The notes: generated from the letters alone by a model not told the origin. A stretch of 17,875 nt of DNA from Pseudomonadota bacterium (GCA_023392975.1 JAEWNA010000337.1:1-17875), one strand, 5' to 3'. Shown: positions 7,333-14,139, counted from the stretch's first letter. Numbers and translations: made by a program.

Positions 7333-7432
7333 CTTTGTCCGACAACTGGGCCGGGCGGGTTCGTCGGCCGCCCGGCCCAACTCCGAGGCCACCCGGGCAT
7401 CTTGACGACTTCGCCCCGGGGCGCGTCCGGCT

Positions 7433-7438
7433 TACACT
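7433..7438 (+). promoter_or_regulatory. Candidate -10 of fdxA
   Basis: TACACT within CTTACACTAGCGGCCC, 32 nt before the fdxA ATG. It closely resembles the tRNA -10 context CTATACTAGCAGGCC at 6974. The only good -35 match (TTGACG, 7402-7407) is 25 nt away, too far, so the -35 is unresolved. Confidence 0.35.
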
Positions 7439-7470
7439 AGCGGCCCTGCGTTCCAGGATCCGGCCGCCCC

Positions 7471-7794
7471 ATGCCTTTCGTCGTCACCGAAAACTGCATC
7501 AAGTGCAAATTCACCGACTGTGTCGAAGTCTGTCCAGTCGACTGCTTCCACGAAGGCCCGAATTTCCTGGTCATCGATCCAGACGAGTGCATCGACTGCA
7601 CCCTGTGCGAGCCGGAATGCCCGATCAATGCGATCTACCCGGAAGACGATGTGCCCGCCGGACAGGAAGCGTTCGTGGCCTTGAACAAGGAGCTGTCCGA
7701 GCGCTGGCCGGTGATCACCACCCGGAAGGAACCGCTCGCCGACGCCAAGGAATGGGACGGCAAGCCCGGCAAGCTGTCGATGCTGGAACGCTGA
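7471..7794 (+). CDS. fdxA: Seven-iron ferredoxin FdxA
   Basis: Small cytosolic electron carrier with one [3Fe-4S] and one [4Fe-4S] cluster. The 107 residues closely follow Azotobacter vinelandii ferredoxin I, including MxFVVTxNCIKCKxTDCVEV at the N-terminus. Cysteines are at 9, 12, 17, 21, 25, 40, 43, 46 and 50, shifted by one from the Azotobacter positions because of N-terminal length. The C-terminal part (DAKEWDGKPGKL, ending LER) is also shared. Weak ribosome site (AGGA, about 13 nt upstream). Monocistronic: a promoter-like -10 lies upstream and a bidirectional terminator follows. The redox partner is unknown. Confidence 0.97.
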   Translation: MPFVVTENCIKCKFTDCVEVCPVDCFHEGPNFLVIDPDECIDCTLCEPECPINAIYPEDDVPAGQEAFVALNKELSERWPVITTRKEPLADAKEWDGKPGKLSMLER

Positions 7795-7815
7795 ACCCCT
7801 CCCTGCTCCACACGA

Positions 7816-7840
7816 AAACGGGCGCCATCGGCGCCCGTTT
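7816..7840. terminator. Bidirectional terminator, fdxA / BamC-like gene
   Basis: Perfect 11-bp stem AAACGGGCGCC / GGCGCCCGTTT with loop ATC, 21 nt after the fdxA stop and 23 bp from the convergent lipoprotein stop. T-rich sequence follows on both strands. Confidence 0.88.
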
Positions 7841-7863
7841 CGTTTCCGGCGTCGCGACGGGGC

Positions 7864-8394
7864 TTACTGGCCGCCGAGCGTCGCCTTCAGCGCCGCGACC
7901 AGCTTGGTCGCCCCCGCGCCCGTGGCGGGCTGGCCGCGCGGATCGACCGCGGCGACCTGGCTGCGGCCGCCGTCGAGATCGGTGATGCGCACGAGGAAGG
8001 TCTCGCCGGCGTAGTCGATGTCGTAGGCCCCGAGCAGCTGGGCGCGGTTGGCGACGGTGGCGCCCTGGACGCCGGCCAGCGCCTCGCCGACTTTCGCGAA
8101 CACCGTCGCACGATCGCCGGCGACGCTGAAGCTGGAGGCACGCACGGCCGGGTCGCCCGCCATCGAGGAGCGGGTCACCGGGCCGGTCGGCTCGGCGGCG
8201 CGATCGGCCGCGGCCTGGTCGAACGTCGGCGGGAATTCCAGCGGCCGCTGGTCGCCCTCGACGGCATAGATGTCCTTCTTCTTGAACCAGTGGCAGCCCG
8301 ATGCGCCCAGCAGCGCAGCGGACAGCGCGACGAAGGTCGCGAACCGCGCGGCACGGGACAGGGCGGGACGGACGTTCGGGCGGATCGGGAACAT
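7864..8394 (-). CDS. Short BamC/NlpB-like outer-membrane lipoprotein
   Basis: A 176-residue lipoprotein. The N-terminal signal (arginines, then FATFVALSAALLG) ends in a lipobox ASGC, with lipidation expected at C34. The next segment, DIYAVEGDQRPLEFPPTFD, resembles the BamC N-terminal motif, followed by one compact alpha/beta region (about 85-176). E. coli BamC has 344 residues and two such domains, so this is a one-domain version or a distant relative. Supporting context: it directly follows dapA, as bamC does in E. coli. A good AGGAG lies 5 nt before the ATG. The likely role is as accessory lipoprotein of the BAM outer-membrane assembly machine; this rests on synteny and the N-terminal motif. 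Confidence 0.75.
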   Translation of the reverse strand: MFPIRPNVRPALSRAARFATFVALSAALLGASGCHWFKKKDIYAVEGDQRPLEFPPTFDQAAADRAAEPTGPVTRSSMAGDPAVRASSFSVAGDRATVFAKVGEALAGVQGATVANRAQLLGAYDIDYAGETFLVRITDLDGGRSQVAAVDPRGQPATGAGATKLVAALKATLGGQ

Positions 8395-8429
8395 GCGGAC
8401 TCCTGGAGGAAAACGGGGCGGTCGCAGGC

Positions 8430-9350
8430 TCAGCCGGCGGCCGCGAGACGATGGGCGGCTTCGGCGACGTCGCGCTCGAGACCGGCGATGCGGGTGGTCA
8501 TGGCGTCGGCCGCGGCGGCGTGGGCCGGCGACAGCGGGGTCAGCGGCAGGCGCAGGCCATGCCCGAGGCCCTGGCGCGCGAGGATCGCCTTGACCGGGAT
8601 CGGGTTGGGCTCGACGGCCAGGAAGTCGAAGACCGGTTGCAGCGCGACGTCGAGCGCTTCGGCCTCCGTACGCCGGCCGGCGCGGGCGAGGTCGCAGAGC
8701 CGGCGCATGGCGGCAGGGACCACGTTCGACGCGACCGAGATGACGCCGTCGGCGCCGGCCAGCATGGCGCGGGCGGCGGTCGGGTCGTCGCCGGACAGGA
8801 TCGCGAACCCGGGCGAGACCAGGGCGATCAGCGCCTCCATCCGCTCGGGATCCGGGCGCGCTTCCTTGATGCCGACGATGCGCGGGTGCGGCGCCAGTGC
8901 GGCCACCGTCTCCGGGCGCAGATCGCAGCCGGTGCGGCCGGGCACGTTGTAGAGGACGACCGGCAACCCGCCCTCGTCGGCCACGGCGGTGAAATGGGCG
9001 ACCAGCCCCGCCTGCGTGGGCCGCACGTAGGGCGGCGCGACGACCAGCGCGGCGTCGGCGCCGCAGTCGGCGGCACGGCGGGTCAGCGCGATCGTCTTGG
9101 CGGTGTTGGGCAGGCCCGTGCCGGCGAGCACCGGAATCCGGCCGGCGGCGATCGTCACCGCGCGGCGCAGCAGGGCGTCGTATTCGGCATCGTCCAGGGC
9201 ATTGGCCTCGCCGGTGGAGCCGGCCACCACCACCCCCTGGGTGCCCGCGGCGATCTGCGCGTCGATGAGCCGGTCCCAGGCGTCGAAGTCGAGGGCGCCG
9301 GACGCCGTGAACGGCGTCGCCAGCGCGGTGATGCTGCCGGAAGGATGCAC
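8430..9350 (-). CDS. dapA: 4-hydroxy-tetrahydrodipicolinate synthase
   Basis: Condenses pyruvate with aspartate semialdehyde, the first step toward lysine and diaminopimelate for cell wall. The protein is 306 residues (E. coli 292). The open frame extends far upstream, but the extension is arginine-rich and low-complexity. The GTG at 9350 gives the family N-terminus (HPSGSITALATPF), preceded by AGGG. Landmarks: VVAGSTGEA (41-49; the GTTGE loop with Ser), Y134 in VVLYNVPGRTGCD, and the Schiff-base lysine K162 in IVGIKEA. It is followed after 35 bp by the BamC-like gene and is divergent from gcvR. The pairing dapA-bamC facing gcvR-bcp matches E. coli. Confidence 0.95.
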   Translation of the reverse strand: MHPSGSITALATPFTASGALDFDAWDRLIDAQIAAGTQGVVVAGSTGEANALDDAEYDALLRRAVTIAAGRIPVLAGTGLPNTAKTIALTRRAADCGADAALVVAPPYVRPTQAGLVAHFTAVADEGGLPVVLYNVPGRTGCDLRPETVAALAPHPRIVGIKEARPDPERMEALIALVSPGFAILSGDDPTAARAMLAGADGVISVASNVVPAAMRRLCDLARAGRRTEAEALDVALQPVFDFLAVEPNPIPVKAILARQGLGHGLRLPLTPLSPAHAAAADAMTTRIAGLERDVAEAAHRLAAAG

Positions 9351-9514
9351 GCGGATGCCCTGGAAACTGTCTCGGACCGAAGGGGGTCGCGCCGGGTGCG
9401 GCGACGACCCGGCGATGTTACTTGGGAAGGTCTGAACAGGCCATCCTCCGCGCGCGGCCGTCCTGCCGGGCATCATGGGAATCAACCACTTGGCGCGACC
9501 ACCGCCGACGCTTC

Positions 9515-9532
9515 GCCGCCGCCGCCGCCGCC
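9515..9532 (+). repeat. (GCC)6 trinucleotide repeat
   Basis: Six tandem GCC units in the non-coding space upstream of gcvR. It is a short simple-sequence tract, possibly length-variable, just upstream of the candidate promoter. Confidence 0.7.
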
Positions 9533-9547
9533 GGGCCCGCATTCGCC

Positions 9548-9577
9548 TTGCGGCATGAAACCGGGGACCAGTATGCT
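9548..9577 (+). promoter_or_regulatory. Candidate gcvR promoter
   Basis: TTGCGG (9548-9553), 18-nt spacer, TATGCT (9572-9577). Transcription would start near 9585, about 75 nt before the gcvR start codon. Each hexamer matches consensus at four positions or more. Confidence 0.4.
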
Positions 9578-9657
9578 GGCGCGGTGTCCCCGGCGCTGCG
9601 CGCACGACGGACCTGCGCACCACCCTCTTCGCAACATTTCCCGCCGCGGACACCGCC

Positions 9658-10224
9658 TTGACCGAACCTTCCACCGCCGCACGACCAGCGCCGAACGAGA
9701 ACTACCTGCTGATCAACGCCTACACGACGCATCCGCAGTCGCCGCTGCTGTCGGTGACCCGGCGGATCTCGGACAGCGGCTGCAACCTGGTCGATGTCCG
9801 GCTGTCCACCGTCGGCCGCGATGTCTCGGTGACGGCGCTGGCGATCGGTCCCTGGGACGCCATCGCCAAGCTCGAAGCGATGCTGACCCGCCTGGAGCGC
9901 GAGGAAGGGGTCAAGCTCAACTGGTACCGCACCGGCCCCAAGCCCGTGCAGTCGAACCTGCTGCCGTATGTGGTCGAGGTGGTCGCCGCCGACAAGCCCG
10001 GCATCCTCTACCAACTCGCCGATTTCTTCGATCGCCAGGGCATCACCATCGAAAGCCTGCACTGCGCCCGCTACCGCGCGATGCAGACCGGTGCGGACAT
10101 GTTCTCGGCCCAGGTCACGATCGGGGTGCCGGCGGACATGCACATCGCCGCGCTGCGCGACGATTTCCTCGAGTTCTGCGACCACCTGAACCTCGACGCC
10201 ATCATGGACCCGATGAAGTTCTGA
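9658..10224 (+). CDS. gcvR: Glycine cleavage system regulator GcvR (ACT domains)
   Basis: In E. coli GcvR is the repressor partner of GcvA for the glycine cleavage genes. The 188 residues hold two ACT-type domains, about 15-90 (ENYLLINAYTTHPQSPLLSV) and 100-185 (YVVEVVAADKPGILYQLADF). The TTG at 9658 is the start that keeps the conserved N-terminus. No strong ribosome site precedes it, so the exact start is less certain than the gene. It is 2 bp upstream of bcp, clearly one transcript, as in E. coli. No gcvA is visible here, so the regulatory partner would be elsewhere. Confidence 0.92.
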   Translation: MTEPSTAARPAPNENYLLINAYTTHPQSPLLSVTRRISDSGCNLVDVRLSTVGRDVSVTALAIGPWDAIAKLEAMLTRLEREEGVKLNWYRTGPKPVQSNLLPYVVEVVAADKPGILYQLADFFDRQGITIESLHCARYRAMQTGADMFSAQVTIGVPADMHIAALRDDFLEFCDHLNLDAIMDPMKF

Positions 10225-10226
10225 CG

Positions 10227-10724
10227 ATGACCGACGCGAAACTCCCCGTCCTCGGCAAAGCGCTTCCCAAATCCACCCTCGCCCTGCCCCTCTCGCTGTC
10301 GGACGGCTCGACCGCGAAGCTGTCGGATCACGCCGACCGCTGGCTGGTGCTCTACTTCTATCCGAAGGATTCCACGCCCGGCTGCACCACCGAGGGCCTG
10401 GACTTCAACGCGCTGCTGCCGAAGTTCGCGAAACTCGGCTGCGACGTGCTCGGCGTGTCGCGGGACGCGATCAAGTCGCACCAGAACTTCTGCGCGAAGC
10501 AGGGATTCGAGTTCCCGCTGGTCAGCGACGGCGACGAAGCGCTGTGCAACGCCTTCGGCGTGATCGGCGAGAAGAACATGTACGGCAAGAAGGTGCTCGG
10601 CGTGGTCCGCAGCACGTTCCTGATCGCCCCCGGCGGCAAGCTGGCCGCCGAATGGCGCGGGGTCAAGGTGCCGGGCCATGCCCAGGCCGTGCTCGATGCG
10701 CTGAAGGCAGCCCAGGACCCGTGA
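10227..10724 (+). CDS. bcp: Thiol peroxidase Bcp / PrxQ
   Basis: Thioredoxin-dependent peroxiredoxin that reduces hydrogen peroxide and organic peroxides in the cytosol. The 165 residues have the thioredoxin-like fold start WLVLYFYPKDSTPGCTTEG, with peroxidatic cysteine C53. The E. coli-type resolving cysteine five residues later is absent (leucine there). C89 lies 36 residues after C53, the same spacing as the C47/C83 pair of Xylella fastidiosa PrxQ, so this should be the helix-3 resolving type. Two further cysteines are C72 and C107. It starts 2 bp after gcvR. Confidence 0.95.
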   Translation: MTDAKLPVLGKALPKSTLALPLSLSDGSTAKLSDHADRWLVLYFYPKDSTPGCTTEGLDFNALLPKFAKLGCDVLGVSRDAIKSHQNFCAKQGFEFPLVSDGDEALCNAFGVIGEKNMYGKKVLGVVRSTFLIAPGGKLAAEWRGVKVPGHAQAVLDALKAAQDP

Positions 10725-10842
10725 CCCGCTTCTCCGTGAGGCCGTCCCGTTGCCCCGCCCTGCGGGTCGCGACGGTTCCGTCGTGCCTGCGATCCATCTC
10801 CCCATCGTCGTTCCATTCCAAGGGCCGAGGCCCCGCACACGC

Positions 10843-12246
10843 ATGATGACCAAAGGCAAGCGCATCTACGTCCTCGATACCAACGTGCTGATGCACGACC
10901 CGACGGCGCTGTTCAAGTTCGAGGAACACGACGTCTTCCTGCCGATGCAGGTCATCGAGGAACTGGACAACGCCAAGAAAGGCACCTCGGAGGCCAGCCG
11001 CAACGCGCGCCAGGTCAGCCGCTTCATCAACGAGCTGATCGAGGCCCACGGGACCGACAAGCTCGTCACCGGCATCCCGCTGACCCGGCCGAAGGGACTG
11101 CAACTGCGCGCGGCCGAGAGCATCGGCAAACTGCGCTTCCAGACCGGCAGTTTCGATTCGGCGAAGAAGTTCGGCGCGGTGATGCCGGACAACCAGATCC
11201 TCGGCGCGATCCTCGTGCTGCAGGAAGCCGAGGGCGGCGCGCCGGTGGTGTTCGTCTCCAAGGACATCAACCTGCGGATCAAGGCCTCGATCGCCGGAAT
11301 CGCCTCGGAGGACTACGAGAACGACCGCGCGCTGGACGACTTCAGCCTGCTCTACACCGGCGTCTCCGCGCTGCCGGAGGATTTCTGGCAGCGCCACGGC
11401 AACGACCTGCGCTCGTGGACCGAGAAAGGCCGCACCTTCTACGAGTTCTCGCGCGACGGCGACGAGGAGTGGTATCCGAACCAGTTCCTCTTCCTGCCCG
11501 GCGACGAGGAGGCGGAGATGCGCGTGGCGCGGGTCGAGGGCGACCGCATCACGGTGCAGATCGTCGACGACTACCGCAGCCACCAGCACGCGGTGTGGGG
11601 CATCGCCGCGCGCAACCGCGAGCAGAACTTCGCGCTCAACGCGCTGATGGACCCGGACATCGACTTCGTGACGCTGCTCGGCACCGCCGGCACCGGCAAG
11701 ACGCTGCTCGCGCTGGCCGCGGGTCTGGCGCAGACGATGGACGCACAACGCTATCGCGAGATCATCATGACCCGCGCGACGGTAAGCGTGGGCGAGGACA
11801 TCGGCTTCCTGCCCGGCACCGAGGAAGAGAAGATGACGCCGTGGATGGGCGCGCTGACCGACAACCTCGAAGTGCTGATGCCCAACAACGCCGAAGGCGG
11901 CAGCTGGGGCCGCGCGGCGACGAACGACCTGCTGGCCTCGCGGATCAAGATCCGTTCGCTGAACTTCATGCGCGGGCGCACCTTCCTCAGCCGCTGGCTG
12001 ATCCTCGACGAGGCGCAGAACCTCACGCCCAAGCAGATGAAGACGCTGATCACGCGCGCCGGCCCGGGCACCAAGATCGTTTGCCTCGGCAATGTCGAGC
12101 AGATCGACACGCCCTACCTCACCGAGACCACGTCCGGCCTGACCTACGCGGTCGACCGCTTCAAGGACTGGGCGCACAGCGCGCACATCACGCTGCGTCG
12201 CGGCGAGCGTTCGCGACTGGCCGACTACGCGTCCGAAGTCCTCTGA
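10843..12246 (+). CDS. phoH: PhoH-family PIN-ATPase (PhoH2 type)
   Basis: A 467-residue protein with two domains. A PIN nuclease-like domain at about 7-145 (YVLDTNVLMHD with D12, VIEELD, SKDINLRIKA with D141) is followed by a PhoH ATPase at about 255-460. The ATPase has Walker A GTAGTGKT (280-287) and Walker B WLILDEAQNL (D389, E390). Related PIN-PhoH proteins have been described as RNA helicase/ribonucleases; the substrate here is unknown. The start is the first of two adjacent ATG codons at 10843; the frame stays open upstream to 10750 but that extension is not family-like. It lies 118 bp after bcp, in the same direction, and is closed by a strong terminator. Confidence 0.94.
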   Translation: MMTKGKRIYVLDTNVLMHDPTALFKFEEHDVFLPMQVIEELDNAKKGTSEASRNARQVSRFINELIEAHGTDKLVTGIPLTRPKGLQLRAAESIGKLRFQTGSFDSAKKFGAVMPDNQILGAILVLQEAEGGAPVVFVSKDINLRIKASIAGIASEDYENDRALDDFSLLYTGVSALPEDFWQRHGNDLRSWTEKGRTFYEFSRDGDEEWYPNQFLFLPGDEEAEMRVARVEGDRITVQIVDDYRSHQHAVWGIAARNREQNFALNALMDPDIDFVTLLGTAGTGKTLLALAAGLAQTMDAQRYREIIMTRATVSVGEDIGFLPGTEEEKMTPWMGALTDNLEVLMPNNAEGGSWGRAATNDLLASRIKIRSLNFMRGRTFLSRWLILDEAQNLTPKQMKTLITRAGPGTKIVCLGNVEQIDTPYLTETTSGLTYAVDRFKDWAHSAHITLRRGERSRLADYASEVL

Positions 12247-12266
12247 CCGCCAACGCTCGGCCAACG

Positions 12267-12294
12267 AAAAGGCCCGCCTTCCGGCGGGCCTTTT
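12267..12294. terminator. Strong bidirectional terminator after phoH
   Basis: Perfect 12-bp stem AAAAGGCCCGCC / GGCGGGCCTTTT with loop TTCC, then CTT. It lies 21 bp after the phoH stop and 16 bp before the convergent gene's stop, and the A/T flanks give a T-tract on both strands. Confidence 0.92.
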
Positions 12295-12310
12295 CTTGGG
12301 TGGCTGCCAC

Positions 12311-13333
12311 TCAACGACCGGCCGTTCGACAACAGGTCGCGTTGACCTGGTAACTGATCACCGACAACAGCGAACCGACCAGGTCACAGCTCCAGCCGGT
12401 CGGCTGGCCGCTCGTGACCAGCGGCTGCGAATTGCTCACGCCGATCCCCAGCGGACCCCCGCAACCGCCGCCCGTCGCGGCGTAACCGGTCGGGCAGGAC
12501 ACCGAACGCGTCTGCAGGCCGCTGAGCAGGTCGAGGTTTCCGGTCTGCTGCGCGACCGTGCAGTCCAGCGCACCGGCCTGCGGTTCGGTGAAATAGCCCA
12601 CCGCGTCGATCACCGCATCCGACTGGGCGAAGGTGTAGACCGTGAACTGGGTCGAGCACGCCGGCCGGCAGAGCGACAGCATCTCGGTATTCGACGTGTC
12701 GACGCCGGCAAAGTAGTTCAGCGACGACGCCAGCGGACGGGCGATGTTGGAGGCATAGGCCGTGAAGTACCCGTCGAGGACCGGACGCGAAGCCGTGATC
12801 TTGACGGCGATCGCGGCGACGTCAGCTGGCAGACCGCAGTCGCTGCCGTCGCCGCCCTGCGCGGTGAAGCCGGTCGCGCTGTAGGCGAGGAAATTCCGCG
12901 AGCCGTTCTGCGCGAGCGGGCCGCCGGCGACGCGCGTGTCGACGATGCGACAGGGCGTCAACGGCGTGAACACCAGATCGTTGGGCGGATTGCCGAGCTT
13001 CGCCGGAATGCGCGGGTCGGAGATCGCGCCCTGCAAGGCGGCGGTCATGCCGTCGAAGCTGGGTTCCGAGGCGGCGCGTTCGAGATTGGCGATGTCGGCG
13101 TCTTCCAGCCTCGGGCGCATCCGCGCCTCCCACGCCTGCGACGCCGTGCGATCGCGGCCGCCGGCATGATCCGACCACTGCTGCAGGATGTCCGAGACGA
13201 GTTCTTCGCGCATCGATTCGGGTGCGCGACCATCGGTGGTGACCGTCGCCGACCAGAATGACACCCCCGCCACCGCCACGGGCGCGAGCAGGACGGTGGC
13301 GAGAAGAAAGGACTTCCGGATGATCGGACGCAT
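12311..13333 (-). CDS. Secreted DTR-type beta-domain protein, Cys-rich tail
   Basis: A 340-residue exported protein of unknown function. A signal peptide (MRPIIRKS, then a hydrophobic stretch to about 24) is followed by a charged helical segment (38-95). A domain at about 121-250 opens with FTPLTPCRIVDTR and closes with VIDAVGYF, with ASSLNYFAGVDTSN between. This pattern recurs in secreted proteins of actinobacteria and of Lysobacter relatives (from memory; I know no assigned function). The tail (255-340) is cysteine-rich: SCPTGYAATGGGCGG, GWSCDL and NATCC, suggesting disulfides. The start at 13333 has AAGGAG 7 nt upstream; the frame is open further up, but that part is not protein-like. Monocistronic and divergent from an XRE regulator. 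Confidence 0.85.
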   Translation of the reverse strand: MRPIIRKSFLLATVLLAPVAVAGVSFWSATVTTDGRAPESMREELVSDILQQWSDHAGGRDRTASQAWEARMRPRLEDADIANLERAASEPSFDGMTAALQGAISDPRIPAKLGNPPNDLVFTPLTPCRIVDTRVAGGPLAQNGSRNFLAYSATGFTAQGGDGSDCGLPADVAAIAVKITASRPVLDGYFTAYASNIARPLASSLNYFAGVDTSNTEMLSLCRPACSTQFTVYTFAQSDAVIDAVGYFTEPQAGALDCTVAQQTGNLDLLSGLQTRSVSCPTGYAATGGGCGGPLGIGVSNSQPLVTSGQPTGWSCDLVGSLLSVISYQVNATCCRTAGR

Positions 13334-13352
13334 GGTGAAGCTCCTTTTCCTA

Positions 13353-13368
13353 GCATCGAAGGCGATGC
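13353..13368. repeat. Inverted repeat in the secreted-protein leader
   Basis: GCATCG AAGG CGATGC, a perfect 6-bp inverted repeat 20 bp upstream of the minus-strand start codon. It could be an operator or an mRNA leader hairpin close to the ribosome site. Confidence 0.45.
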
Positions 13369-13420
13369 ACGACGAATCTGTGAAAACCGCTGCGCGACGG
13401 CAATGTCGCAAGCGGCGCAC

Positions 13421-13463
13421 ATGCGTCGATGCGGCGAGATGTCCACGGGATGCGTCGACGCGG
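13421..13463. repeat. Two direct copies of ATGCGTCGAYGCGG
   Basis: Copies at 13421-13434 (ATGCGTCGATGCGG) and 13450-13463 (ATGCGTCGACGCGG), starts 29 bp apart. The core GCGTCGACGC of the second is a perfect palindrome and the first differs by one base. This is operator-like spacing for a dimeric repressor such as the adjacent XRE protein, but unproven. Confidence 0.45.
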
Positions 13464-13482
13464 GCGATAGGACACGTCGATC

Positions 13483-13530
13483 CGGAGGCCGCTGTCCGTC
13501 GCGTTTCGTCGCGAAACGAAGCGGCCTCCG
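13483..13530. repeat. 48-bp nested inverted repeat
   Basis: Outer 11-bp arms CGGAGGCCGCT (13483-13493) and AGCGGCCTCCG (13520-13530) enclose inner 7-bp arms CGTTTCG / CGAAACG (13502-13508, 13512-13518) around a TCG loop. Eight unpaired bases lie on the left and one on the right between the two stems. No T-tract follows, so it is not an ordinary terminator. Confidence 0.7.
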
Positions 13531-13641
13531 ATCGAAAGCACGCATGGATGTGCGGAATCTGCTGCGCTCGCTCTTGTGCAGGCTGGCGATTTGATACAAG
13601 TTTGCCGATGGGGGCACATTGTGGGACGCAAGGAGCAGCCG

Positions 13642-14001
13642 ATGCCGACGCTGAGCGCCAGGATTCGCCGTGCACGCAGTCTCTGCGGCCTCAGCCAGAG
13701 CGAACTCGCCGCACGCCTGGGCGTGGGCCGCGGCACGGTCACGCGGTGGGAGCATCCCTCCGGCAACGCGCCGAGCACGCGCCACCTGATCGAGATCGCG
13801 CGCTGTACCGGGACGCAGGTGGAATGGCTGGCGCTGGGCATGGGCACGCCGCGGAACGAGGGCATGCCCGCCGCCACGACGCCGGATCCGGACGCGCACG
13901 CGGGAGACGATCTCGAGCGCGAATGCCTGCATTGCCTGCGTCGCATGCCGCGACGCGCGCGCGAACACCTGGTCGCGCTGATGCGATCGCTGGTGCGCTG
14001 A
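13642..14001 (+). CDS. XRE-family transcriptional regulator
   Basis: A 119-residue DNA-binding protein. A Cro/C1-type helix-turn-helix at about 4-58 (LSARIRRARSLCGLSQSELA, GVGRGTVTRWE) runs into VEWLALGMGTP, the usual end of this short phage-repressor-like class. A polar linker (70-90) leads to a C-terminal helix with a CxxC pair (C95, C98) and many arginines. The ATG at 13642 is chosen because AAGGAG lies 6 nt before it. Divergent from the secreted DTR-domain protein across a repeat-rich 308-bp region, so autoregulation or control of that gene is plausible. No phage genes surround it. Confidence 0.85.
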   Translation: MPTLSARIRRARSLCGLSQSELAARLGVGRGTVTRWEHPSGNAPSTRHLIEIARCTGTQVEWLALGMGTPRNEGMPAATTPDPDAHAGDDLERECLHCLRRMPRRAREHLVALMRSLVR

Positions 14002-14139
14002 AGCGGAGCCGGAGATCCTGCCATGAGCGATGCGGATCGGGCCGGTCGACGGCACGGCGCAGCCCATCCGCGATGCGCACGACGGCATCGCCGGCGCCGA
14101 TGCGCGCTACCATCGCGCGACCCCGAATCCGGAGCCGAC

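Larger units (their letters stand above)
9351..9657. other. dapA-gcvR divergent intergenic region
   Basis: 307 bp without a convincing gene. It contains a 6-bp inverted repeat GGGTCG/CGACCC in the dapA leader (about 9385-9410), a (GCC)6 run at 9515-9532, and a candidate gcvR promoter at 9548-9577. Several arginine-rich open frames cross it but match nothing. Confidence 0.6.
13334..13641. other. Repeat-rich intergenic region between divergent genes
   Basis: 308 bp between the secreted-protein gene and the XRE regulator. I see no credible gene. It holds inverted repeats at 13353-13368 and 13483-13530 and a direct repeat at 13421-13463, listed separately. Promoters are unclear: TTGATA (13591-13596), 18 nt, CACATT (13615-13620) is one weak candidate for the plus-strand regulator. 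Confidence 0.6.

Noticed and set aside
7085..7405. Open frames crossing the tRNA and its duplicate
   Set aside because: They translate tRNA, terminators and hairpins. Internal peptide similarity between their halves simply reflects the DNA duplication.
9351..9674. N-terminal extension of dapA (108 extra codons)
   Set aside because: The extension is arginine-rich, contains the (GCC)n tract in translation and runs past the start of divergent gcvR. The GTG at 9350 fits the family start.
8301..10724. 807-codon plus-strand frame opposite dapA and through gcvR
   Set aside because: Its last 165 codons are the real bcp; the rest is antisense to dapA or out of frame with gcvR and lacks motifs. It is not a fusion gene.
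10663..12264. 533-codon frame antisense to phoH
   Set aside because: Fully opposite a conserved ATPase gene, with repetitive histidine/arginine/valine composition expected from the complementary strand.
13642..14001. Prophage or toxin-antitoxin locus around the XRE gene
   Set aside because: No integrase, structural phage gene or toxin partner is present. The neighbours are a secreted protein and an acetyltransferase; GNAT toxins pair with RHH/DUF1778 antitoxins, which this XRE protein is not.
14023..14139. Longer start for the acetyltransferase at ATG 14023, which has a GGAG upstream
   Set aside because: The extra 39 residues are arginine/histidine-rich and absent from the family opening; ATG 14140 has its own well-spaced GGAG. 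Kept only as a minor alternative.
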